Shown here: in pieces, positions 15,755 through 23,800 of the stretch
How the letters are laid out: every line of letters begins with the position of its first letter
Position numbering within the stretch: the stretch's first letter is position 1
DNA from: Mesonia sp008017825
GTDB lineage: Bacteria > Bacteroidota > Bacteroidia > Flavobacteriales > Flavobacteriaceae
DNA length: 64,000 nt
NCBI RefSeq assembly: GCF_008017825.1
Contig: NZ_VRLS01000006.1
Coordinates: 1 to 64,000, forward strand
Reading direction: 5' to 3'
The notes under the pieces: model-generated
Told to the model about the DNA's origin: nothing
Databases searched by the model: none
Seen by the model: only the letters and a program-made list of their open reading frames with translations
Made by a program: the position numbers and the translations under genes

Positions 15755-17587
15755 TTAAAAATTTAAGGTTATATAAAAATTGAGATTAAATCCTGGCATA
15801 TAGCGATTTTCTACGCTTTGGTATGCTTTATTAAAAATGTTTTTGGTTCGTATACCAATTACTTTATTATTATTTTTATCTAATTGAAATCCTGCTCCTA
15901 AATTGGACACCGTATAAGCATCTAAATTATATTTAGAATTATTATCGGTTCTAGTAAAAACTTCTCCAGTGTATAAAAACTTATAATCTAAGAACCAACG
16001 ATGCCACTCATAAATTGCAGAAAATGTTATTTTGGTTTTTGGGACGTAAGTAAGGAATTTAGATGTTTCTGTATTTTCTGAAATGGTATATGAAAAAGTG
16101 CTTGCAAAAGCTAGTTTTTGTTGACTCCAAGTATAAGAGTAATCTGCCAGTAGTTCACCTCCATAAGTTTTCACAGCATCTACGTTATCGGGTACCCACA
16201 CGCTGTTATTACTAGGTAACCAACGTATCATGTCATTAATATCATTGTAAAAACCAGTTATATTAATAGAGGCGTTTTTGAACTTAAATATGTTTCCTAC
16301 TTCTACTTGATGAGATTGTTCCGCTTTAAGCGAAGTATTACCGCTGCCTTCCCAATACAAATCGTTGAAAGTGGGCATTCTAAAATTCTTAGAGAAATTC
16401 AGTTTTAAATCATAGAAACTAGCAATGTCGTAGATTACGCCCAAAGAATATAATAACGGACTTTCATAACTGTGTGAGATTTCTTTACGGAAGGCAACGT
16501 CGTAGGTTAATTTAGGAGAGAGCTGGTGTTTTCCCAAAAGAGAAAATGAAGTGACTTCTCTTTTATTATTTCCCAAACTTGACCCTTTACCCTGAGTATT
16601 TTGATAAGAAGCAATCCCGTTAATTAAGCTATTACTGGTTGGTTTATATTGAAGATCATATTTCCCTATATAGGTTTTTGCTTCTGCAAAACTGTAATTT
16701 TGAGTGGATAAATTACCAAAATATTTATACCTTTCTTCTAAATACGCAGCTCTTGTCACCGATAAAAATTTACCGAAACTACGCTCCCACTCTAATAAAT
16801 TTCGATTATTTATATCTTGGTACTTGGTTTTAGTATCAGATTTTCTAATCAAGGAAAAATGGCGTTCTCCATCTATAAATTGACTATAAAATTTCAGGGT
16901 GTTTTTTTTATTTATTTGGTAGCCAATATTGGTATTTAAAGCTTGTTGATAAAACTGTCCGTTTCTGTTTTTTCCTTTATCATCAGGGTATTCATAATCA
17001 TTTTCAGATTGATTTCTGCTTAAGTCAATCGCTACAGACCAGTTATTTTTTGACAATTTCCAACCATATCGAGCATCATAGGTATTATAGCTTCCATAAG
17101 AAAAGTGAACCTGATGTTGATGCTTAGGATCGAAATCTAGATTGTTATTTAAATGGATGGTTCCACCAATGGCGCCAGATCCGTAAAGTACACTACCTCC
17201 TCCTGGTTTAACGGAAACCTCATCGTAACCTGCTATACTCAATGTATTAAAATCGGTTTGACCGTTAAATTGAGAATTGATATTGATACCGTTCCATACT
17301 ACTGCGGTTTGTTGGGCGGTAGTTCCTCTAAAGCTCGGCGAAGAAACCATACCTAAACCATTTTCTTTAAAATAAACGGGGGTATTATAGTTTAAGAAAG
17401 AAGTGAGTAAAGGATCGTTTTTGATAAAAGTAGAATCGGTAAATGTGGTTAGTGATTGTCCTGTAGAAAATTGTTCTAATTTTTTAGAACTCAGCAAAAC
17501 CTCCTCTAATACGTTTATAGAATCGTTTTGAGCAAATGCTTGGAAAGCACACAGGCTTAATAAAAATGTGAAAATAAAATATTTCAT
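15755..17587 (-). CDS. btuB: TonB-dependent vitamin B12 receptor BtuB
   Basis: The 610-residue outer-membrane receptor has a signal peptide (1-19), a plug domain (about 30-140, with SFRGTTAQQTAVVWNGININ and VSVKPGGGSVLYGSGAIGGT) and a 22-strand barrel. It ends in NLNFYITLNF, the aromatic-terminated strand used for outer-membrane insertion. The plug of BtuB-type receptors binds cobalamin and the TonB complex drives import. Assignment to B12 rather than siderophores rests on the riboswitch in its leader and the divergent btuF-btuC-btuD importer genes. It is followed after 3 bases by the propeller lipoprotein gene. Confidence 0.93.
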   Translation of the reverse strand: MKYFIFTFLLSLCAFQAFAQNDSINVLEEVLLSSKKLEQFSTGQSLTTFTDSTFIKNDPLLTSFLNYNTPVYFKENGLGMVSSPSFRGTTAQQTAVVWNGININSQFNGQTDFNTLSIAGYDEVSVKPGGGSVLYGSGAIGGTIHLNNNLDFDPKHQHQVHFSYGSYNTYDARYGWKLSKNNWSVAIDLSRNQSENDYEYPDDKGKNRNGQFYQQALNTNIGYQINKKNTLKFYSQFIDGERHFSLIRKSDTKTKYQDINNRNLLEWERSFGKFLSVTRAAYLEERYKYFGNLSTQNYSFAEAKTYIGKYDLQYKPTSNSLINGIASYQNTQGKGSSLGNNKREVTSFSLLGKHQLSPKLTYDVAFRKEISHSYESPLLYSLGVIYDIASFYDLKLNFSKNFRMPTFNDLYWEGSGNTSLKAEQSHQVEVGNIFKFKNASINITGFYNDINDMIRWLPSNNSVWVPDNVDAVKTYGGELLADYSYTWSQQKLAFASTFSYTISENTETSKFLTYVPKTKITFSAIYEWHRWFLDYKFLYTGEVFTRTDNNSKYNLDAYTVSNLGAGFQLDKNNNKVIGIRTKNIFNKAYQSVENRYMPGFNLNFYITLNF

Positions 17588-17635
17588 ACACGTAAGACCT
17601 TTTACCCGAAAGTCTTCATTTTTAGGTTTAAAATT

Positions 17636-17785
17636 GGCAGGTCTCCTGGCTTGCGTCTTTTGGTTGATCCTTCCCGTTTTATTAAACAGTGGAATTGAAG
17701 TGAACCAAAAGCATCTCTACGAGACTAAGCTTACAGTTGCGGGAACAGCTTTCGCGTTTAACGAAATTCCCTTTTAATAAACAGC
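17636..17785 (-). promoter_or_regulatory. Cobalamin riboswitch
   Basis: On the minus strand the leader of btuB carries the ordered conserved blocks of the cobalamin riboswitch. These are AAAAGGGAA near the 5' end, GAAAGCTGTTCCCGCAACTG in the core, CCACTG, CGGGAAGG, and the diagnostic B12 box GCCAGGAGACCTGCC at 17650-17636. The element ends about 50 bases before the btuB ATG. High cobalamin should shut off btuB and the propeller gene. The element lies outside the transcript of the divergent importer genes. Confidence 0.96.
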
Positions 17786-17818
17786 TAATTAACATTAACC
17801 GTTTAACCAATTTGGCTG

Positions 17819-17826
17819 CAAAAGTA
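17819..17826 (-). promoter_or_regulatory. Promoter -7 box for the btuB riboswitch transcript
   Basis: Minus-strand TACTTTTG, an exact TAnnTTTG match, lies about 35 bases upstream of the riboswitch, with the start site expected near 17812. Confidence 0.55.
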
Positions 17827-17867
17827 AACATTTTGCACACTTTACGCATCAGAAAATGAAATAATCT

Positions 17868-17875
17868 TACTTTTG
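17868..17875 (+). promoter_or_regulatory. Promoter -7 box for the btuFCD genes
   Basis: Plus-strand TACTTTTG lies about 17 bases before the TTG start of btuF, giving a nearly leaderless message. It is back-to-back with the btuB promoter, about 50 bases apart. Confidence 0.5.
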
Positions 17876-17891
17876 TCAAAAATCATCTGCT

Positions 17892-19028
17892 TTGAAAAAA
17901 ATCTTTTTCTTATTAAGTCTTCTATTTATATTTGCTTGTAAAGAGCAAAAAACAAAAGAATCTAATCTTTCTTCTTTCCAGGGAAAAGAAATTGAAGTTT
18001 CTAATGCTAATGGGTTTTCAATTACCAATTATGACGACTATAAAATAGTAACGGTAAACAATCCTTGGCCAAAAGCAGAGAAAAAGTTTATTTATGTATT
18101 GTCTAGAAAAGGGACTCAATTACCAACAGACCTAGAGTATGATCAAAAAGTAACCATTCCTTTAAAAAAGATTGTGGTTACTTCAACAACACATATTCCT
18201 TCTTTAGAAAGTCTAGAAGTTGAAAATACATTAGTAGGTTTCCCTAATACTAAATATGTGTCTTCAAAAAAGACAAGAGCTTTAATCGATGCAGGACAAG
18301 TAAAAGAATTGGGCAAAAACGAATCGATAAACACAGAGGTTCTTCTTGATATTCAACCCGATGTTGTTATTGGTTTTGCAGTTGAAAGTGGTACTAAAAC
18401 CTTCGAAACCATTAAAAAAAGTGGTATTCCCGTAATTTATAATGGTGATTGGACAGAAGCCGATCCCTTGGGAAAAGCAGAATGGATTAAATTTTTTGGT
18501 GCTTTTTATGATAAGGAAGACCTTGCTACTACAATTTTTAATCAAATTAAAACTGAATATAACAAGGCAAAAAAATTAGCTTCAAAAAGCGACCATCAAC
18601 CTAATGTTCTTTGCGGGGCGATGTATAAAGATGTTTGGTATTTACCTTATGGGGATTCTTGGCAGGCTAAATTTATTGATGACGCCAATGCAAATTATTT
18701 ATATACCAACACTAGCGGTAACGGAAGTATTTCTTTAGCTTTTGAGAGTGTTCTAGAAAAATCTCACAAAGCAGATTACTGGATTGCTCCAGGAGCTTTT
18801 ACCTCTTATGATGCTATGATGAATGCGAGTGAGCATTATAATAAATTTGAAGCCTTTCAGCAGAAAAAAATCTACTCTTTTGCCGGAGTAACAGGAGAAA
18901 CTGGCGGAGCATTATATTATGAGTTAGCACCGAATCGCCCCGATCTGGTTTTAAAAGATTTAATCAAAATCTTTCACCCAGAGGTATTACCTAATTACGA
19001 AACCACTTTTTTTAAGCCTTTAGAATAA
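17892..19028 (+). CDS. btuF: Cobalamin ABC transporter substrate-binding lipoprotein
   Basis: A 378-residue periplasmic binding protein of the BtuF/FhuD helical-backbone class, with lipoprotein signal LLFIFAC (Cys16). Motifs include ISTTHIPSLESL-like (VVTSTTHIPSLESLEVE) in the first lobe, LLDIQPDVVIGF in the hinge region, and a second lobe ending RPDLVLKDLIKIFHPEVL. It starts at a TTG codon; no in-frame ATG precedes the signal peptide. It hands substrate to the permease encoded 1 base downstream. The B12 assignment comes from the locus (riboswitch and btuB opposite), since heme and siderophore binders share the fold. Confidence 0.9.
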   Translation: MKKIFFLLSLLFIFACKEQKTKESNLSSFQGKEIEVSNANGFSITNYDDYKIVTVNNPWPKAEKKFIYVLSRKGTQLPTDLEYDQKVTIPLKKIVVTSTTHIPSLESLEVENTLVGFPNTKYVSSKKTRALIDAGQVKELGKNESINTEVLLDIQPDVVIGFAVESGTKTFETIKKSGIPVIYNGDWTEADPLGKAEWIKFFGAFYDKEDLATTIFNQIKTEYNKAKKLASKSDHQPNVLCGAMYKDVWYLPYGDSWQAKFIDDANANYLYTNTSGNGSISLAFESVLEKSHKADYWIAPGAFTSYDAMMNASEHYNKFEAFQQKKIYSFAGVTGETGGALYYELAPNRPDLVLKDLIKIFHPEVLPNYETTFFKPLE

Positions 19029-19029
19029 C

Positions 19030-20052
19030 TTGAAAAACCTAACTACATATTTATGGATAGGAATTTTTATTTTAATTCTTGCCACCCTGTTAAACATTAG
19101 TTTAGGGTCGGTTTCTATACCTTTAGATGAAATTGTAAAATCAATTTTTCACTTAGAAGTAAGCAAAGAAAGTTGGCAATACATTATTCTAGAATATCGT
19201 TTACCAAAAGCTTTTACCGCCATCCTGGTAGGTTCTGGTTTAGCATTAAGTGGTTTATTAATGCAAACCTTATTTAGGAATCCATTAGCAGGCCCTTATG
19301 TCTTAGGGTTAAGTAGCGGAGCTAGTTTGGGGGTTGCTCTAGTCATTATGGGCAGTAGTCTTTTTGGCGGAATTACTGCTGGATTATTTCTCTCTAAATG
19401 GACCCTGGTTATCGCTTCCAGCTTAGGAAGTTTTTTAGTGCTTCTCGCTATACTTGGCGCTTCTTTTAAAATTAAAGACACTATGGCGTTACTCATTATC
19501 GGTCTTATGTTTGCTAGTTTAACCTCTGCAGTAGTCAGCGTTCTTTCCTATTTTAGTCCGTCACAACAATTACAACAATACATTTTTTGGTCCTTTGGGA
19601 GCTTAGGTAACCTTTCATGGACAGAGGTTGGTATCCTTTTTCTTTTTTGGCTTAGCGGAATTATACTAAGCATCTTTTGTATTAAAAACCTTAATTCACT
19701 TTCATTGGGAGAACAGTATGCTAAAAGCTTAGGTACTAATTTAAAGCAAAACCGTTTTCTAGTTATTTTTGCGACTAGCTTACTTGCCGGAAGCATTACC
19801 GCTTTTGCCGGTCCTATCGCTTTTATAGGTTTGGCAGTTCCTCATTTGGTTCGTCAAATTATACCGAGTAGTAACCATTTGGTTTTAGTTCCTGCTGTAA
19901 TTTTAGGCGGAGCTATTCTAATGCTAATTTGTGATAGTATTGCTCAAATTCCTGGTAGCGAACTTATTTTACCCATTAATGCAATTACCTCTATTATTGG
20001 TGCTCCTGTAGTGATTTGGTTGTTAGTAAGAAAAAAGAAGTTGATGTTTTAG
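19030..20052 (+). CDS. btuC: Cobalamin ABC transporter permease (FecCD family)
   Basis: The 340-residue FecCD-family permease has about ten membrane helices, as in BtuC. Conserved segments are LEYRLPKAFTAILVGSGLALSG and MQTLFRNPLAGPYVLGLSSGAS near the N-terminus (read in parts), and FAGPIAFIGLAVPHLVRQI, which forms the cytoplasmic coupling region. It starts at TTG, 1 base after the btuF stop, and is followed 2 bases later by the ATPase, so the three are co-transcribed. It would form the inner-membrane channel as a dimer. Confidence 0.92.
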   Translation: MKNLTTYLWIGIFILILATLLNISLGSVSIPLDEIVKSIFHLEVSKESWQYIILEYRLPKAFTAILVGSGLALSGLLMQTLFRNPLAGPYVLGLSSGASLGVALVIMGSSLFGGITAGLFLSKWTLVIASSLGSFLVLLAILGASFKIKDTMALLIIGLMFASLTSAVVSVLSYFSPSQQLQQYIFWSFGSLGNLSWTEVGILFLFWLSGIILSIFCIKNLNSLSLGEQYAKSLGTNLKQNRFLVIFATSLLAGSITAFAGPIAFIGLAVPHLVRQIIPSSNHLVLVPAVILGGAILMLICDSIAQIPGSELILPINAITSIIGAPVVIWLLVRKKKLMF

Positions 20053-20054
20053 GT

Positions 20055-20837
20055 ATGAAAAATAAAGAAGCAAAAACAATTTTATCTACTCGACACCTTA
20101 GTATCGGCTATAAGGATAAAGTAGTTGCACAAAATATTGAATTAAATATAAAAAAAGGGGAATTGGTAGCCGTTATTGGCGTTAATGGTTCAGGAAAATC
20201 GACATTGCTTAAGACCATTATTAAGGAGTTGACGCCTATTGCTGGAAATGTATTTTTAGAAGAGGTCGCTATAGAGAATATTTCTGCTAAAGAAATTTCA
20301 GAAAAAATAAGTATTGTTTTAACCGAAACTCATTTTTCCAAAAACTTAAGCGTCGAAGAGTTGGTTTCGTTAGGAAGACAGCCTTACTCTAATTGGTTAG
20401 GTATTTTAACCTCTAAAGATAAAGTTGCTGTTCAAAATGCATTAAACCTAATTGCATTACAAGATTTAGCACATAAAAAATGTAGCAATCTTAGTGACGG
20501 TCAGCTTCAAAAAGTGATGTTAGCGAGAGCCTTAGCTCAAAACACACCTTTAATTATGCTAGATGAACCTACCACCCATTTAGACCTATATCACAAAGCA
20601 TTTGTTTTAAAAATGCTCAAAAAACTTTCAAAAACTACTCAAAAAGCCATTGTATTTGCTACTCACGAAATTGATTTAGCTTTACAATTATGTGATCAAA
20701 TTATTCTCGTTAATAACGGAAAAGTTATTCAACAAACTCCCGAGAATCTTATCAAAGAAAAGCACTTAGAGCACCTTTTCCCAAGTGACCTTATTCAATT
20801 TGATTCAATAAGCAAAAGCTTTAAAATTAAAAGTTAA
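20055..20837 (+). CDS. btuD: Cobalamin ABC transporter ATPase
   Basis: An ABC ATPase of about 260 residues in the FecE/BtuD group. Walker A is GVNGSGKST, the signature is LSDGQLQKVMLARAL (LSDGQ instead of LSGGQ), Walker B is LIMLDEPTTHLDL and the switch His is in FATHEIDLAL. I start it at the ATG at 20055, two bases after the btuC stop; a longer frame beginning at 20016 would overlap btuC without adding domain sequence. It powers import together with BtuC and BtuF. Confidence 0.92.
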   Translation: MKNKEAKTILSTRHLSIGYKDKVVAQNIELNIKKGELVAVIGVNGSGKSTLLKTIIKELTPIAGNVFLEEVAIENISAKEISEKISIVLTETHFSKNLSVEELVSLGRQPYSNWLGILTSKDKVAVQNALNLIALQDLAHKKCSNLSDGQLQKVMLARALAQNTPLIMLDEPTTHLDLYHKAFVLKMLKKLSKTTQKAIVFATHEIDLALQLCDQIILVNNGKVIQQTPENLIKEKHLEHLFPSDLIQFDSISKSFKIKS

Positions 20838-20864
20838 GTTTTTTAACTTAGCCTTGCTAATATG

Positions 20865-20872
20865 TATATTTG
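20865..20872 (+). promoter_or_regulatory. Promoter -7 box for rmuC
   Basis: TATATTTG, an exact TAnnTTTG match, 21 bases before the rmuC ATG. Confidence 0.55.
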
Positions 20873-20893
20873 AGATATCATTTACCTTGATTT

Positions 20894-22267
20894 ATGCAAG
20901 AACCTACACTTTTTATTGTTTCTACAATTTTTATTTTCCTTAGCGGAATTATACTTGGCTTTCTCATTAAGCACTTAAAAAGTAGTAAACAGATTAAAAA
21001 TCTAGAAGCTTTTTCTAAACAAAAAGAACTTGAATCCCTTTCGTTAAAAGAACAGCAACAAAAATCTGAAACTTACTTTCTAGAGCTCAAAACAGAAATG
21101 CAAAAAGAGATAAAAGAAGTTTCTAGAGACCGAGAAGAGATAAGAAATGAAAAAGAGTTTTTTAAAAATGAGCTTACGCGGAAAAATGTAGAGTTCGAAA
21201 ACCTAAGACACCGAAACGAAGAGCAAAAAAGTGAGGTAGAACAGTTACAAGAAAAATTCAGTAAAGAATTTGAAATCTTGGCCAATAAAATTTTAGAACA
21301 AAAATCTGAAAAATTTACACTTCAAAACAAAGAGAATATTCAAAATATTTTAAATCCGTTGCAGGAAAAAATTAAAGTATTTGAAGAAAAAGTAGATCGA
21401 AATAGCGAAAACTCTCTTAAAAGACACGCCGAATTAGGTAAACAACTTCAATTTCTTAACGAACAGAATTTGAAAATAAGTGAGGAAGCAACCAACCTTA
21501 CCAAAGCCTTAAAAGGAGATACAAAGATGCAGGGTAATTGGGGCGAGATGATTTTAGAAAGTGTGCTAGAACGTAGCGGACTTCAAAAAGACGCTGAATA
21601 TTTTGTTCAGCAAAGTTTTCACACTTCAGAAGGTAAAAGAGTTATGCCAGATGTGGTAATAAAATTACCAGGTGAAAAGAGAATGATTATCGATGCTAAA
21701 GTCTCTCTAAATGCCTATGAACGCTATATAAATGAAGGGGAAGAGCATAAATCTACCCACCTTAAAAATCATTTAATTGCCATAAAAAATCGAGTAGATG
21801 AGTTAAGTAAAAAGAATTATCATCAACTCTACCAAATGGAAAGTCCAGATTTTGTATTGCTGTTTATCCCTATTGAAGCGGCGTTTGCTATAGCTTCTAA
21901 TGAATATCCTCAGTTGTATAGTGATGCCTTTGATAAAAATATTATTATTGTTACGCCTACCACCTTATTAGCAGTTTTAAAAACTATTGATAGTATGTGG
22001 CAAAATGAAAAGCAAAAACAAAATGCGATCATAATTGCTACACAAGCAGGTGCTTTGTATGATTCTTTTACCAATCTAACCGACGAGCTTTTAAAAATAG
22101 GTCGTCAACTAGGCACGGTTCAAGGTAGTTATGATAATGCTATGAAAAAATTAACAGGTAAAGGAAATCTAATTAGGCGCGTAGAAAAATTAAAAAAATT
22201 AGGGGCTAAAGCAAGTAAGCAAATAGATCAACAACTAATTAGTCATACCCAAGAGGATGAAGTTTAA
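20894..22267 (+). CDS. rmuC: RmuC-family DNA recombination protein
   Basis: The 457-residue protein has an N-terminal membrane helix (about 6-24), a long coiled coil (about 30-200) and a C-terminal RmuC domain. The domain carries GNWGEMILESVLERSGL, MPDVVIKLPGEKRMIIDAKVSL (in parts) and FIPIEAAFAIA. The domain is nuclease-like, with the D-x-K in IIDAKVSL as candidate catalytic residues. E. coli RmuC limits inversions at short inverted repeats. It follows the btu operon by 56 bases but has its own promoter box, so it is probably separate. A conserved small membrane gene follows after 12 bases. Confidence 0.94.
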   Translation: MQEPTLFIVSTIFIFLSGIILGFLIKHLKSSKQIKNLEAFSKQKELESLSLKEQQQKSETYFLELKTEMQKEIKEVSRDREEIRNEKEFFKNELTRKNVEFENLRHRNEEQKSEVEQLQEKFSKEFEILANKILEQKSEKFTLQNKENIQNILNPLQEKIKVFEEKVDRNSENSLKRHAELGKQLQFLNEQNLKISEEATNLTKALKGDTKMQGNWGEMILESVLERSGLQKDAEYFVQQSFHTSEGKRVMPDVVIKLPGEKRMIIDAKVSLNAYERYINEGEEHKSTHLKNHLIAIKNRVDELSKKNYHQLYQMESPDFVLLFIPIEAAFAIASNEYPQLYSDAFDKNIIIVTPTTLLAVLKTIDSMWQNEKQKQNAIIIATQAGALYDSFTNLTDELLKIGRQLGTVQGSYDNAMKKLTGKGNLIRRVEKLKKLGAKASKQIDQQLISHTQEDEV

Positions 22268-22279
22268 TCTTTATTTATT

Positions 22280-22645
22280 ATGAAAAAAATACTTATTTAT
22301 ATATTATTAGCCATTGCGGTGGTCGCGATTGCTTTTTACTCTTTTGTATACTTTGTTCCTTACAGTGAAGGAACTAGGGCTGGTGAACTTATAAAGTTTA
22401 GTAATCGAGGTGTTATGGTAAAAACGTGGGAAGGTGAAATTAGTCAGGGGATTAGTGGAGCGCAAATTTTCAGTTTTTCGGTTTTAGATAAAAATGAAGA
22501 GGTGATAGAAAAGCTTAATCAATATCAGGGTGAGTATGTAAAGCTCACTTACGTGGAAAGATACGGTACTTTTATTTTTTGGGGAGATACTAAATATTTT
22601 ATCAATAAAGTAGAACTTTCTCAATCTCCACATTTTAGAAGATAA
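22280..22645 (+). CDS. Conserved hypothetical protein, N-terminal membrane helix
   Basis: The 121-residue protein has one N-terminal membrane helix (about 4-26) and a small beta-rich domain containing SEGTRAGELIKFSNRGVMVKTWEGE and GEYVKLTYVERYG (read in parts). I recognise it as a conserved flavobacterial protein of unknown function. Public annotations sometimes label such proteins 6-phosphogluconate dehydrogenase, which the sequence does not support: there is no nucleotide-binding fold. It follows rmuC by 12 bases, so the two may be co-transcribed. A repeat element fills the gap to the next gene. Confidence 0.75.
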   Translation: MKKILIYILLAIAVVAIAFYSFVYFVPYSEGTRAGELIKFSNRGVMVKTWEGEISQGISGAQIFSFSVLDKNEEVIEKLNQYQGEYVKLTYVERYGTFIFWGDTKYFINKVELSQSPHFRR

Positions 22646-22659
22646 TATTAAAAAGACTA

Positions 22660-22757
22660 GCGCAAGGGATTGAAGCGACATCCTTTTTTGCATTTTTGCT
22701 GGTGCAAAAATTGCAAAAAAGATATAGCGTAAAGCCCGACCCGTTAGGGATGCGCCC
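22660..22757 (+). repeat. Intergenic hairpin repeat, copy 1
   Basis: A 98-base element with conserved boxes at both ends (GCGCAAGGGATTG and AAAGCCCGACCCGTTAGGGA) and a variable inner hairpin of about 18 base pairs built on TTTTTTGCA / TGCAAAAAA arms. The terminal pentamers GCGCA and TGCGC are complementary. A second copy at 41839-41922 keeps the boxes and has compensatory changes in the terminal arms. It fills the gap before the thioesterase gene. Confidence 0.8.
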
Positions 22758-22775
22758 AAATAAAAATTATACTAC

Positions 22776-23318
22776 ATGACTAAAGAATTTAAAACGGTTA
22801 AAGAATCTCAAGTCACGATTTCTGAATTGATGCTTCCCTCCCATTCTAATTTTAATGGAAAAATTCACGGAGGCTACGTATTATCACTTTTAGACCAAAT
22901 AGCATTTGCTTGTGCCTCTAAGCATAGCGGAGAATATTGTGTGACTGCAAGTGTAGATACCGTAGATTTTTTGCGCCCCATAGATATTGGTGAATTAGTC
23001 ACCATGAAAGCTTCGGTTAATTATGTAGGAAACACATCGATGGTGATTGGGATTCGAGTAGAAGCAGAAAATATTCAAACAGGAGATGTTAAGCATTGTA
23101 ACTCATCCTACATCACTATGGTGGCGAAAGATAAAAATGGCGATAGCGTTAAAATACCTGGACTTATATTGGAAGATGAGAATGAGAAAAGACGCTTTTT
23201 AAAATCGGTTAAACGTATTAAAATAAAGCGTCATAGAAGTGATGAGTTTAATGAAACCGACTTTTCTTCTGAAAAATACTTAGAAGAATTTAGCTCTTAC
23301 AGAGTACAAATCGTGTAA
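22776..23318 (+). CDS. Acyl-CoA thioesterase (hotdog fold)
   Basis: The 180-residue protein has a hotdog domain like the YciA/Acot cytosolic thioesterases that hydrolyse acyl-CoA to free acid and CoA. Motifs are PSHSNFNGKIHGGYVLSLLD, with the catalytic Asp or Asn pair and the HGG turn, and YCVTASVDTVDFLRPIDIGE on the long strand. A charged C-terminal tail (about 135-180, with KRRFLKSVKRIKIKRHR) extends beyond the domain. Chain-length preference cannot be read. It appears monocistronic, directly after the repeat element, and no TAnnTTTG box is evident, so the repeat may contribute to its leader. Confidence 0.9.
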   Translation: MTKEFKTVKESQVTISELMLPSHSNFNGKIHGGYVLSLLDQIAFACASKHSGEYCVTASVDTVDFLRPIDIGELVTMKASVNYVGNTSMVIGIRVEAENIQTGDVKHCNSSYITMVAKDKNGDSVKIPGLILEDENEKRRFLKSVKRIKIKRHRSDEFNETDFSSEKYLEEFSSYRVQIV

Positions 23319-23391
23319 AAGTTAAACCTCTGCTAAGATCATTGACTTGCCTTTGTATTTTCCTTATATTCTGGGAAAACAAAATTATACT

Positions 23392-23781
23392 ATGAAAACA
23401 AAATTATTATTATTACTCGTATCTATAAGTCTTTTTAGTTGTGCACCGAATCTTGTGAATCAATGGAATATTGACAAGTATGAGGTTATTAATAGCAAAG
23501 GTCAAAATACAACTTCGCAAAACATTGGTACCATCGAGTTTAAAAAAAATGGTACAGGAAGTAAGAATATAAATTATAATGTTTTTCAAAATGATTTTAA
23601 AGACGAAAGCGGCTTTAATTATGAAATGAAAGAAGGCTACGTGATTATAAAAAGTGGCGATAAGAAAGATAAATCTGCTTTAAATAAAACTTGGATCATT
23701 GTAAGCGACAAAAGCAAAAAACAAGTTTGGAAATCTACAGATGGAAGTGATAACGTTCAAATTTTAGAACTTAGTCGATAG
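23392..23781 (+). CDS. Lipocalin-like lipoprotein
   Basis: A 129-residue lipoprotein with signal SISLFSC (Cys17). After it, a small antiparallel beta domain is predicted: VNQWNIDKYEVI, NIGTIEFKKNGTGSKNINY and ending SDNVQILELSR. This resembles the lipocalin-like domains of many Bacteroidota lipoproteins, in which a Trp near the start of the first strand and an error-like WxI pattern recur. I start it at the ATG at 23392 because the upstream ATG at 23347 adds residues before the signal. Ligand and role are unknown. Confidence 0.72.
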   Translation: MKTKLLLLLVSISLFSCAPNLVNQWNIDKYEVINSKGQNTTSQNIGTIEFKKNGTGSKNINYNVFQNDFKDESGFNYEMKEGYVIIKSGDKKDKSALNKTWIIVSDKSKKQVWKSTDGSDNVQILELSR

Positions 23782-23800
23782 ATTTAATTGAATTTATTTA

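Noticed and set aside
17568..17777. Plus-strand open frame across the btuB leader
   Set aside because: Lies over the cobalamin riboswitch, whose conserved RNA blocks explain the sequence.
22660..22757. Hairpin repeat as a simple intrinsic terminator
   Set aside because: The conserved outer boxes and covarying terminal arms go beyond a terminator, and the element lacks a U-tract after the final arm.
22484..22759. Minus-strand frame overlapping repeat copy 1
   Set aside because: Half lies in the repeat and half in the gene before it; residues show no family and low complexity.
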